A stretch of DNA of 64,000 nucleotides from Kribbella voronezhensis (lineage in GTDB: Bacteria; Actinomycetota; Actinomycetes; Propionibacteriales; Kribbellaceae), in the NCBI RefSeq assembly GCF_004365175.1, contig NZ_SOCE01000002.1, positions 1,178,001 through 1,242,000 on the forward strand. The letters are read 5' to 3'. Both the position numbers and the translations under genes were made by a program. Under the pieces are notes generated by a model, which was not told where the DNA came from, searched no databases, and worked only from the letters and a program-made list of their open reading frames with translations. Of this stretch, positions 44,224-52,193 are shown in pieces (position 1 is the stretch's first letter; every line of letters begins with the position of its first letter).

Positions 44224-45837
44224 TCAGTGCCAGTCGATCTCAGGTGCGCGGTAGAAGTTCACGCTGAGCTCGTCCCATCGTGAACCCTGTGCGCCCAGGC
44301 GGCCCTTGTAGGCCGTCCAGTCGAGCGCCGACGCCTGCGACCAGCCCAGCTCGGCGATACCGGGCAGACGCGGGAAGGCCATGTACTCGAGCTTGTCGAG
44401 GTCATCCAGCGTCTCGGTCCAGATGGGTGCCTCCACACCCGCCACTGCGCCGGCCGGCAGGTCGGGGACCAGCGTCGAGGGATTCCAGTCGTACGCCGTC
44501 CGTACGTCGACCAGTCCCGCCCAGTCCTGCCCGTACGGCGTGCTCTCGTCGTACTTCATGTCCAGGTACGCCCGGTTGGCCGGAGACATCACCACCTTGG
44601 CGCCTTGAGCAGCGGCCTTCCGCGCGAGCTCCTGCGACCTCTCGTCATCAGTACCCCAGTACTGCGCGATGCTTCCCGCCGGCAGCGGTGTGTCGGCGAT
44701 CTCCTGCCAGCCCATCACCCGCTTGTGCTGCTTGGTGACCAGAGCCGCTGCCTTCGGTACGAAGGTCAGGTAGTCCGAGTGCGGCGTCGAGTGCGCCTCG
44801 TCGCCGCCGAGGTGGACGATGTCACCGGGATTCTGCTGGGAGACCTCGCGGAACACGTCGTCGAGGAACTTGTAGGTGATGTCCTTGCCGACGCACAGCG
44901 AGCTGAAGCCCACGTCGGTGCCGGTGTAGAGCGGCGGCGCCACCCCGTCGCAGTTGAGTTCCGCGTACGACGCCAGGGCCGCGTTGGTGTGCCCAGGGGT
45001 GTCGATCTCGGGGATCACCGTCATGTAGTGGTCCGCGGCGTACCGGACGATCTCGGCGTACTGCGCCTTCGTGTACGAGCCGCCGGGCGTCCCGTTGACC
45101 TCCAGGCTGCCGCCGTACGTCGTGAGCCTCGGCCAACTGTCGATCTGGATCCGCCAGCCCTGGTCGTCCGACAGGTGCAGGTGCAGCTTGTTCAGCTTGT
45201 AGAGCGACGCGAGGTCGATGTAGCGCTTCACCTCGGCGACCGAGAAGAAGTGCCGCGAGACGTCGAGCATCGTGCCGCGATAGGCGTACCGCGGCGAGTC
45301 GGCGATCGTCGTACCGGCAATACGCCAGGGCCCGGCCTGCCGCGTCTTGGCGTCGGCTTTGGCAGGCAGGAGCTGCCGCAGCGTGGTCACGCCGCGGTAC
45401 AAGCCCTCGGGAGTGGCGGCGGTGACAGTGACGGTGGAGCGCTCGACACGCAGCTGGTAGCCCTCAGTGCCCAGCGAGGCCGGGCCGTTGGTCGACAGCC
45501 GGATGTCGGCGAAGCCGGGCAGCACGGGGAGCACCGGAAGGCGGTAGCCAGTGGAGCGTCGCAGCTGTGCGGTGAGCTGGTCAGCCACCTTCTTCGCAGC
45601 GCGGCTTTCCTTGGCGGACGAATCGACGCCGACGATGCTCCACGGCTTCAGTGTGAAGGTCTGGTTGGGGAGGGTGTGCTGCGACGTGGGCTGTGGGATC
45701 AAAGCGGGCACCGCCTGGCTGTAGCTCTGAGGCTGGGCGAGGGCGGGCGTGGTGGCGATCAGGGGAGTCGCTAGCAGGGCGGCCGTGAGGAGACCGGTGA
45801 GCGAGACCCGACGGCTGGGGCGAAGATGTCGGTCCAT
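44224..45837 (-). CDS. Secreted beta-N-acetylhexosaminidase, GH20
   Basis: The 537-residue precursor has a signal peptide (RRVSLTGLLTAALLATPLIA, cleavage after TPALA near residue 34). An N-terminal GH20b domain (PALIPQPTSQHTLPNQTFTL) precedes the GH20 barrel: RGTMLDVSRHFFSVAEVKRY, KLHLHLSDDQGWRIQI and the catalytic Asp-Glu pair in VHLGGDEAHS (~345). It releases terminal GlcNAc/GalNAc from chitin oligomers or glycans outside the cell. TTGACT-N17-AACACT-N7-ATG upstream is a plausible leaderless promoter that fixes the start at 45837. Confidence 0.92.
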   Translation of the reverse strand: MDRHLRPSRRVSLTGLLTAALLATPLIATTPALAQPQSYSQAVPALIPQPTSQHTLPNQTFTLKPWSIVGVDSSAKESRAAKKVADQLTAQLRRSTGYRLPVLPVLPGFADIRLSTNGPASLGTEGYQLRVERSTVTVTAATPEGLYRGVTTLRQLLPAKADAKTRQAGPWRIAGTTIADSPRYAYRGTMLDVSRHFFSVAEVKRYIDLASLYKLNKLHLHLSDDQGWRIQIDSWPRLTTYGGSLEVNGTPGGSYTKAQYAEIVRYAADHYMTVIPEIDTPGHTNAALASYAELNCDGVAPPLYTGTDVGFSSLCVGKDITYKFLDDVFREVSQQNPGDIVHLGGDEAHSTPHSDYLTFVPKAAALVTKQHKRVMGWQEIADTPLPAGSIAQYWGTDDERSQELARKAAAQGAKVVMSPANRAYLDMKYDESTPYGQDWAGLVDVRTAYDWNPSTLVPDLPAGAVAGVEAPIWTETLDDLDKLEYMAFPRLPGIAELGWSQASALDWTAYKGRLGAQGSRWDELSVNFYRAPEIDWH

Positions 45838-45900
45838 GACCGGAAGTGTTCGTCTGCTCACTGGCGGAGTCAAGATCTTTCAGCAAACTCCTTGCCTTAC

Positions 45901-46674
45901 TCAGCCGTACTTCCGCGCCATCGCCACTGCCGGTGCGACATAGGCGGTTCCGAACATCACCAGATGCGTCAGTAGCGGGTGGAGCCGGTGCAGGCCTACC
46001 CGGTCGCGCCAACCGTCCGTCAACGGGTGCGCCTCGTCGTAGGCTCGCAGTACGCGCTCCAGCTGCGGCATGCCGAACAGGCCCAGCATGGCCAGGTCCG
46101 TCTCGCGGTGGCCGCCATGGGCAGCCGGGTCGATCAGGTGAACGCCGCGGGCGGTCCAGAACACATTCCCCGACCACAGATCACCGTGTATCCGCGACGG
46201 CCGCTCCGCCGGATCGTCGTACACATCCGCCTCCAGCCTGCGGCACAACCGCTCGAAGACCGCCAGTTGCGCCCCGTCGATCGTGCCTTTGTCGTACGCC
46301 GTCCGCACATACGGCTGAATCCGGTACGCCGAGTAGAACGCGCCCCACGACTCCACGGGCTCCAGTGCGTGCGGCAACTCGATCGTGCCGATGAAACCGT
46401 CCGTCTCCCAGCCGTCAGGCGGTACGCCGAAGTGGCGCGCGCCCGCGTCGTGGATGATCGCCAGCCGCCGGCCGAGTTCGTCAGCGGCAGCGCCGGTCGG
46501 CGGTACCGGCTCGAGTCGCGGCGTGACGAGCCGGCCGGCGGAGACCTCGAGCGGCTCGACCACCGGTACGCCGCCCGGCACGGCCAGCCAGCGCAGGCCG
46601 GCGGCCTCGACCTCGAAGAATCCGGGCGGAGCATCGTGGCGCTCTTTCACGAACGCGACGGGCGGGACGGTCAT
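45901..46674 (-). CDS. Fructosamine kinase family protein
   Basis: The 257-residue protein has the kinase active-site block RIHGDLWSGNVFW (~residue 163) and DPAAHGGHRETDLAMLGLFG (~183), equal to the catalytic loop and metal-binding Asp region of fructosamine-3-kinases. It likely phosphorylates Amadori products for protein or amino-acid deglycation. It lies upstream of the hexosaminidase on the same strand with a 63-bp gap. It is divergent from a VOC protein gene. Confidence 0.88.
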   Translation of the reverse strand: MTVPPVAFVKERHDAPPGFFEVEAAGLRWLAVPGGVPVVEPLEVSAGRLVTPRLEPVPPTGAAADELGRRLAIIHDAGARHFGVPPDGWETDGFIGTIELPHALEPVESWGAFYSAYRIQPYVRTAYDKGTIDGAQLAVFERLCRRLEADVYDDPAERPSRIHGDLWSGNVFWTARGVHLIDPAAHGGHRETDLAMLGLFGMPQLERVLRAYDEAHPLTDGWRDRVGLHRLHPLLTHLVMFGTAYVAPAVAMARKYG

Positions 46675-46839
46675 GACCGGAACTCTGCCAGTTCCGCGGC
46701 CAATTCGACTGAAGTGTCAACAAGCCGTGTCGAAAGATGCGCGAGGGGTGTCCGACCTGTCATCGTTGGCGGCCGGGCCTTCTGACCAGGACGGGCCTGG
46801 CCGCAGGGAACGACCCTGATTCATGAAGCTGGAGGACAG

Positions 46840-47241
46840 ATGACGCAGGTGGCAGAGCAGCCGGGCAGTACTGCCGGGCGGCTCGGCTCGGTGGTACTGG
46901 ACTGCCCGGATCCACTCGAGCTCGCCCAGTTCTACTCAGCGCTCTTCGGTCTCGAGATCGACGAGCACGGTGACAGCGATTGGCGGAGCCTGACCGGCCC
47001 CGGCTCGACCCTCGCCTTCCGGCGTTCGGAGGACTACGTACCCGCCACCTGGCCGAGTACGGACGCACAGCAACTTCACCTCGACCTCATCGTCGACGAT
47101 CTGGCCAGCGGTCACGCGACGGTCGTCGCGCTCGGCGCCGAGCCGCTCGACCCCGTCGACGCCCCACCGGCGCAGAACGAGCGGGGCTGGCGGGTCTACG
47201 CCGACCCGGCCGGTCACCCGTTCCGGATCTGCCTGGAATAG
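46840..47241 (+). CDS. VOC family (glyoxalase-like) protein
   Basis: The 133-residue protein has the paired beta-alpha-beta-beta-beta modules of the VOC fold: GSVVLDCPDPLELAQFYSAL and LHLDLIVDDLASGHATVVAL, ending RVYADPAGHPFRICLE. It is one metal-site half-barrel and probably works as a dimer. GGAGG lies just before ATG 46840. The reaction is unknown; lyase, dioxygenase or resistance protein are all possible. Confidence 0.85.
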   Translation: MTQVAEQPGSTAGRLGSVVLDCPDPLELAQFYSALFGLEIDEHGDSDWRSLTGPGSTLAFRRSEDYVPATWPSTDAQQLHLDLIVDDLASGHATVVALGAEPLDPVDAPPAQNERGWRVYADPAGHPFRICLE

Positions 47242-47256
47242 CAGCCGGTACTGCGT

Positions 47257-47296
47257 GGCGCCGGCCGACCCGCCCCGGGTCGGCCGGCGCCTTTTT
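47257..47296 (+). terminator. Intrinsic terminator with U-tract
   Basis: GGCGCCGGCCGACCC (47257-47271), loop GCCCC, and the exact complement (47277-47291) are followed by TTTTT (47292-47296). This is the clearest Rho-independent terminator in the window, ending the VOC gene. Confidence 0.93.
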
Positions 47297-47370
47297 GCTG
47301 CCTGGACCACTTCTGGTCCAGTCCGTTTGCATTCGCCTGAGACGGGCAGTGGAAGCGCGGAGGTGCCGTC

Positions 47371-48246
47371 TTGTTCGAAGGTTTCGAGGAGTTCGAGCTC
47401 CCGACTTCCGGTACGACGATCAGAGGCCGGCGCGGTGGAGCCGGGCCACCGGTGTTGTTGCTGCACGGGTTCCCGCAGACCCACCTGATGTGGCATCGAG
47501 TGGCGCCCGGGCTGGCTGAACATTTCACGGTGATCGCCACTGATCTCCGGGGTTTCGGCGACAGCGGGAAGCCGGCCAGCTCGGCCGACCATTCGCCGTA
47601 CGGCATGCGGGAACTCGCCCGCGACCAGGTCGAGGTGATGGAGGCGCTGGGTCACCGCAGCTTCAGCGTGGTCGGCCACGATCGCGGCGCGCGGTGCGCG
47701 TACCGGATGACGCTCGATCATCCGGAGCGGGTCGATCGCCTGGCACTGCTGGACATTGTGCCGACCGCGGAGGCGTTCGATCGCGCGGACAAGGATTTCA
47801 GTCTGGGCTATTGGGTCTGGTCGTTCCTCGCGGCACCCGAGCCGATCCCGGAGACGCTGATCGCCGGGGCGCCGGAGGTGTTCGTCGGTGCGTTGCTCGA
47901 CGGCTGGTCCACGAGACCGGACGTGTTCGATGCCGAGGTGCGCGCGGAGTACATCGAGAAGTTCCGGGATCCGGCGACGGTGCATTCCATCTGCGAGGAG
48001 TACCGCGCGGCGGCCACGCTGGATCACGAGCATGATCGCCTCGATCGGGCTCAGGGCCGGCGGATCACCTGCCCGGTCCTGGCGCTCTGGGATCCCGGTG
48101 GCGCGGTGGCGCAGTGGTACGACCCGCTGGAGATCTGGCGGGAGTGGGCCACCGACGTGAGCGGGGGAGCGGTCGGCGCCGGTCACTTCTTCGCCGAAGA
48201 GGCACCGGACGAGACGTTGGAACGATTGCTCGGGTTCCTGCTGTGA
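47371..48246 (+). CDS. Alpha/beta hydrolase of the haloacetate (fluoroacetate) dehalogenase type
   Basis: The 291-residue protein matches the haloacetate dehalogenase layout: LLLHGFPQTHLMWHRVAPGL, ATDLRGFGDSGKP, nucleophile Asp in VVGHDRGARCAYRMTLDHPE (~residue 107), and the catalytic His in AGHFFAEEAPDETLERLL. An Asp nucleophile fits dehalogenase or epoxide hydrolase chemistry rather than an esterase. TTG 47371 is supported by GGAGGT eight bases upstream. The true substrate is unknown. Confidence 0.82.
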   Translation: MFEGFEEFELPTSGTTIRGRRGGAGPPVLLLHGFPQTHLMWHRVAPGLAEHFTVIATDLRGFGDSGKPASSADHSPYGMRELARDQVEVMEALGHRSFSVVGHDRGARCAYRMTLDHPERVDRLALLDIVPTAEAFDRADKDFSLGYWVWSFLAAPEPIPETLIAGAPEVFVGALLDGWSTRPDVFDAEVRAEYIEKFRDPATVHSICEEYRAAATLDHEHDRLDRAQGRRITCPVLALWDPGGAVAQWYDPLEIWREWATDVSGGAVGAGHFFAEEAPDETLERLLGFLL

Positions 48247-48250
48247 GCGA

Positions 48251-48286
48251 TTGACAAGATGTTGTCAAAGTGACAAACTGTTGTCA
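48251..48286 (+). promoter_or_regulatory. MarR double operator over the promoter and start codon
   Basis: Site 1 TTGACAA-GATG-TTGTCAA (48251-48268) covers a -35 TTGACA. Site 2 TGACAA-ACTG-TTGTCA (48271-48286) ends on the A of the ATG. Both have the same half-site TTGTCA. With a -10-like CAAACT (48274-48279), 17 bp from the -35, the transcript would be leaderless. The marR gene two genes later in this operon is the likely regulator. Confidence 0.78.
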
Positions 48287-48909
48287 TGTCAGAAACCACC
48301 CGTTCCGTTGTTCATCTCGCTGTTTACGACACGCTCGCCGACTGGGAGACCGGTTTCGCGACCGCGCACCTCAACAAGCCCCTGTGGCACAAGACGCCGG
48401 GCCGGTTCGCGGTCTCGACGGTCGGGCCGAGCGCGGCGCCGATCACCACGATGGGCGGCCTGCGGATCACGCCGGACGTCGTGCTCGCGGACCTGAAGCC
48501 GGCTGACAGCGCGATGCTGATCCTGCCGGGCAACGACATCTTCGCGACCGAGGCGTTCGTGCCGTTCGCGGAGAAGGCCCGGGAGTTCCTCGACGCCGGC
48601 GTGCCTGTTGCGGCGATCTGTGGCGCCACGGGCGGTCTGGCGATGGCCGGGCTGCTGGACGACCGTGCTCACACCAGCAACGCCGCGGCGTTCCTGGACA
48701 GCCTTGGCTACAAGGGCGGAGCGCTGTACCGCGACGAGCCGGCCGTGACGGACGGCGACCTGATCACGGCGAGCGCGACGGCGCCGGTCGAGTTCGCCCG
48801 CGAGATCCTCGCGCGTCTCGACGTGATGGAGCCGCAGGTGCTCGCCTCCTGGTACAAGCTGTACGGGAAGAAGGACCCGGCCGGGTTCTACGAGCTGATG
48901 TCCGCCTGA
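48286..48909 (+). CDS. DJ-1/PfpI family protein
   Basis: The 207-residue protein has the DJ-1/PfpI fold with VPVAAICGATGGLAMAGLL (~residue 106), where the Cys takes the nucleophile-elbow place. LILPGNDIFATEAF and HLAVYDTLADWETGFATAHL precede it, as in YdeA-like members. It may be a glyoxalase III, chaperone or protease-like protein; none is proven. The promoter overlaps a double MarR site and it is co-directional with marR 20 bases downstream, so the pair is likely autoregulated. Confidence 0.85.
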   Translation: MSETTRSVVHLAVYDTLADWETGFATAHLNKPLWHKTPGRFAVSTVGPSAAPITTMGGLRITPDVVLADLKPADSAMLILPGNDIFATEAFVPFAEKAREFLDAGVPVAAICGATGGLAMAGLLDDRAHTSNAAAFLDSLGYKGGALYRDEPAVTDGDLITASATAPVEFAREILARLDVMEPQVLASWYKLYGKKDPAGFYELMSA

Positions 48910-48929
48910 CCAGAGGAACCGACGGCACG

Positions 48930-49379
48930 ATGACCAAGCGCGAACAGGAACTGCTCAGCGCCGCCGCGCTGACCGCTTTCAAGCTGAACGGGCAGTTCCT
49001 GGAGCTGGCCGAGCATCTGGCTCGGCCAGCGGGCCTGACGGCTACCTGGTGGCAGGTGCTCGGCGCTGTCCTCCACCAGCCGCTTTCGGTGTCGGCCATC
49101 GCGCGCGAGATGGGCATCACGCGTCAGGCGGTGCAACGGACCGCCGACGTACTGGTCGACCGAGGTCTGGCCGAGTATCACGACAACCCCGCCCATCGTC
49201 GGGCCAAACTGGTTGCCCTCACCCCCGAAGGGCGCGCCGCCAACTCAGCGATCGGCCCACACCACGCCCAGCACGCCCGCCAGCTCAGCGGCGTGCTCGG
49301 CGAGGACCAACTGGCCGACGCCGTGGCCGCCCTGACGAAGCTCTCCGAGGCGCTCGACGCCTTGGAGCTGTCCGACTGA
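48930..49379 (+). CDS. MarR family transcriptional regulator
   Basis: The 149-residue protein has the MarR winged helix (LSVSAIAREMGITRQAVQRT, then LVDRGLAEYHDNPAHRRAKL with the wing). GAGGAA lies upstream of ATG 48930. It should bind the paired dyads at 48251-48286 and repress the DJ-1 gene and itself. MarR-DJ-1 pairs often respond to reactive carbonyls or phenolics; the effector here is unknown. Confidence 0.9.
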   Translation: MTKREQELLSAAALTAFKLNGQFLELAEHLARPAGLTATWWQVLGAVLHQPLSVSAIAREMGITRQAVQRTADVLVDRGLAEYHDNPAHRRAKLVALTPEGRAANSAIGPHHAQHARQLSGVLGEDQLADAVAALTKLSEALDALELSD

Positions 49380-49443
49380 AAGTTCCGGAACCAGTCTCGG
49401 GGAACGTTCCCTTGACACCTGAGGGCTGACCGACGACTCTCTC

Positions 49444-49457
49444 AGAGAGCGCTCTCT
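49444..49457. promoter_or_regulatory. LacI-type (CebR-like) operator
   Basis: AGAGAGCGCTCTCT is a perfect 14-bp palindrome with the central GAGCGCTC core seen in actinobacterial CebR/LacI-type glycan regulators. It sits 49-62 bases upstream of the discoidin-beta-helix gene start, so that gene is probably induced by a glycan. Confidence 0.65.
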
Positions 49458-49505
49458 CACCCTGCAGGACGATGCCGCCCATCACGTCTCCTGATTGGTT
49501 CCTTC

Positions 49506-52154
49506 ATGCCTACTTCTTCGCTGGCCGGAGCGCGCTCTCCGGCTCTCCGGCGCTGGCTGGTCCTGCTGACAGCCGCGTTCCTGATCGCGACAGCTCTCGT
49601 CGTAGCGCCGGGCGGCAGAGCTCAGGCTGCCGACACGCTGCTGTCGCAAGGCAAGACCGCCACCGCCTCGAGCACCGAGAACGGCGGCACTCCTGCCGCG
49701 GCCGCAGTCGACGGCAACACCGGCAGCCGATGGGCCAGCGCGTTCGCCGATCCCCAATGGCTACAGGTGGACCTCGGCGCGACCTCAGCCATCAGCCGCG
49801 TAGTACTGAACTGGGAAGCCGCCTACGCGAAATCCTTCCAGCTCCAGGTCTCAGAGAGCGCTTCCGGCCCGTGGACCTCGATCTACACGACGACTACCGG
49901 CACCGGCGGCATTCAATCCGTCGATGTGACCGGCAGCGGTCGCTACGTCCGCATGCTCGGCACCCAGCGCGCCACCGGCTACGGCTACTCGCTCTGGGAG
50001 TTCCAGGTGTACGGCGGTACCGCTGACGGCTCGCCCGCGTGCGGCACCGCCAACACTGCCCAGGGCAAGACTGCGACGGCGTCGAGTACCGAGAACGGTG
50101 GCACCCCGGCCTCCGCGGCTGTCGACGGCAACCCCGGCACCCGCTGGTCAAGTGCCGCAGCCGATCCTCAGTGGCTCCAGGTCGACCTGGGTTCCGCACA
50201 GACGATCTGCCAGGTCGTGCTCAGCTGGGAAACGGCGTACGGCAAGGCGTTCCAGCTCCAGGTCTCCGACAACGCGGCCGGCCCCTGGACCTCGATCTAC
50301 ACAACCACGACTGGCACGGGCGGGACGCAGAGCCTCGACGTCACCGGCACCGGCCGGTACCTGCGAGTCAACGGCACCCAGCGCGGTACGGCGTACGGCT
50401 ACTCACTCTGGGAGCTCGTAGTGCACACCACTGGCGGCGGTAGCGGCCCCGTGATCCCGCCGACCGACCCGATGAACCCCGACTTCGGTCCGAACGTCTC
50501 GGTGTTCACCCCGGCCACCCCGCAGGCGCAGATGCAGGCGAAGCTCGACCAGGTCGCCGCACTGCAGCACACCAACCAGTTCGGCAGCGAGCGCTACGCA
50601 CTGCTCTTCAAGCCGGGCACGTACGCCGCCGACGTCAACCTCGGCTTCAACACCCAGGTCGCCGGCCTCGGCCTCTCGCCGGACGACGTGAACATCAACG
50701 GGCACGTCCGGGTCGAGGCCGACTGGCTGCAGCAGGGCGACAACCCGAACAACAAGCAGAACGCCACGCAGAACTTCTGGCGCTCGGCAGAGAACATGGC
50801 GGTCACCCCGCCGAACGGCCAGATCGAGCGCTGGGCGGTCGCCCAAGCAGCGCCGTACCGTCGGATGCACCTCAAGGGCGCGCCCGAGATCCAGCTCTGG
50901 AGCGGCGGCGACGGCTGGGCGAGTGGTGGCCTGTTCGCCGACACGAAGATCGACAACACCGTCGTGTCCGGCTCGCAGCAGCAGTGGTTCTCGCGGAACT
51001 CGGAGTTCGGCAGCTGGACCGGATCGGTGTGGAACATGGTGTTCGTCGGTACGACGGGAGCTCCGCCGCAGCACTTCCCGGACCCGGCCCACACCGTCGT
51101 CGGCACGACACCGGTGATCCGGGAGAAGCCGTTCCTGTACGTCGACAACGCCGGCAGCTACAACGTGTTCGTCCCGGCGCTTCGCCAGAACTCGTCCGGC
51201 ACCAGCTGGTCACACGGACCGGCCGCCGGTACTTCGATCTCGCTCAGCCAGTTCCTGGTCGCCAAACCCGACACCCCGGTCGCCACGATCAACGCGGCGC
51301 TCGATCAGGGCAAGCACCTGCTGTTCACGCCGGGTGTCTACCACCTGACCGACACGATCAAGGTGACCAAGCCGAACACCGTCGTCCTCGGGCTCGGGAT
51401 GGCGACGCTGACTCCGGACACGGGAAAGAGCGCGATCTCCGTTGCTGACGTCGACGGGGTCAAGCTCGGCGGCCTGCTGATCGACGCCGGCCCGGTGAAC
51501 ACGCCGGTCCTGGTCGAGATCGGGCCGCCCGGATCCAGGGTCAACCACGCGGCGAACCCGACGTCGCTGCACGACGTGTTCGTTCGCATCGGTGGAGGCT
51601 CGCACCTCGGCAAGGCAACGGTCAGCTTGCAGGTCAACAGCAACAACGTGATCGGCGATCACATGTGGCTCTGGCGGGCCGACCACGGCGACCAGGTCGG
51701 CTGGGACGTGAACACCGCGGCCAACGGGTTGGTTGTCAACGGCAACGACGTGACCATGTACGGCCTGTTCGTCGAGCACTACCAGCAGTTCGAGACGCTC
51801 TGGAACGGCAACGGCGGCAAGACGTACTTCTACCAGAACGAGATGCCGTACGACGTACCGAACCAGGCCGCCTGGACGAGCGGCGGCAGCACCCAGGGCT
51901 GGGCGGCGTACAAGGTCGCCAACAGCGTCACCACCCATGAGGCCTGGGGCGTCGGCAGTTACTCGTTCTTCCAGACGAACCCGTCCATCGTGGCCAGTCA
52001 CTCCTTCGAGGTCCCGGACACCCCCGGCGTCCGCTTCCACGACCTGGTCTCGGTATCTCTCGGCGGCGTCGGCACGATCGCCAACGTCATCAACAACACC
52101 GGCGGCCCGGCCAACGCCACCACCCAGCAACGCTATCTGGTCAGCTACCCGTAA
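49506..52154 (+). CDS. Secreted two-discoidin, pectate-lyase-like beta-helix protein
   Basis: The 882-residue precursor has a signal peptide (RRWLVLLTAAFLIATALVVA, cleavage near AQA, residue ~41). Two F5/8 type C (CBM32-like) domains follow (~45-168 and 183-306: GNTGSRWASAFADPQWLQVD, then GNPGTRWSSAAADPQWLQVD). A ~550-residue right-handed beta-helix (~325-880: HLLFTPGVYHLTDTIKVTKP, TVVLGLGMATLTP) ends in a domain with GWDVNTAANGLVVNGNDVTM. It looks like a polysaccharide-degrading enzyme, possibly GH87- or lyase-like, but I cannot assign the catalytic residues. A CebR-like operator precedes it and a terminator follows. Confidence 0.75.
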   Translation: MPTSSLAGARSPALRRWLVLLTAAFLIATALVVAPGGRAQAADTLLSQGKTATASSTENGGTPAAAAVDGNTGSRWASAFADPQWLQVDLGATSAISRVVLNWEAAYAKSFQLQVSESASGPWTSIYTTTTGTGGIQSVDVTGSGRYVRMLGTQRATGYGYSLWEFQVYGGTADGSPACGTANTAQGKTATASSTENGGTPASAAVDGNPGTRWSSAAADPQWLQVDLGSAQTICQVVLSWETAYGKAFQLQVSDNAAGPWTSIYTTTTGTGGTQSLDVTGTGRYLRVNGTQRGTAYGYSLWELVVHTTGGGSGPVIPPTDPMNPDFGPNVSVFTPATPQAQMQAKLDQVAALQHTNQFGSERYALLFKPGTYAADVNLGFNTQVAGLGLSPDDVNINGHVRVEADWLQQGDNPNNKQNATQNFWRSAENMAVTPPNGQIERWAVAQAAPYRRMHLKGAPEIQLWSGGDGWASGGLFADTKIDNTVVSGSQQQWFSRNSEFGSWTGSVWNMVFVGTTGAPPQHFPDPAHTVVGTTPVIREKPFLYVDNAGSYNVFVPALRQNSSGTSWSHGPAAGTSISLSQFLVAKPDTPVATINAALDQGKHLLFTPGVYHLTDTIKVTKPNTVVLGLGMATLTPDTGKSAISVADVDGVKLGGLLIDAGPVNTPVLVEIGPPGSRVNHAANPTSLHDVFVRIGGGSHLGKATVSLQVNSNNVIGDHMWLWRADHGDQVGWDVNTAANGLVVNGNDVTMYGLFVEHYQQFETLWNGNGGKTYFYQNEMPYDVPNQAAWTSGGSTQGWAAYKVANSVTTHEAWGVGSYSFFQTNPSIVASHSFEVPDTPGVRFHDLVSVSLGGVGTIANVINNTGGPANATTQQRYLVSYP

Positions 52155-52158
52155 TTCA

Positions 52159-52193
52159 TGATTCCTGGGAGGCGCCAAACCTCCCAGGAATCA
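52159..52193. terminator. Bidirectional hairpin terminator
   Basis: TGATTCCTGGGAGG (52159-52172), loop CGCCAAA, CCTCCCAGGAATCA (52180-52193). Perfect 14-bp arms end exactly at the hrpA stop codon (52191-52193) and follow the discoidin gene's stop by 4 bases. Confidence 0.88.
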
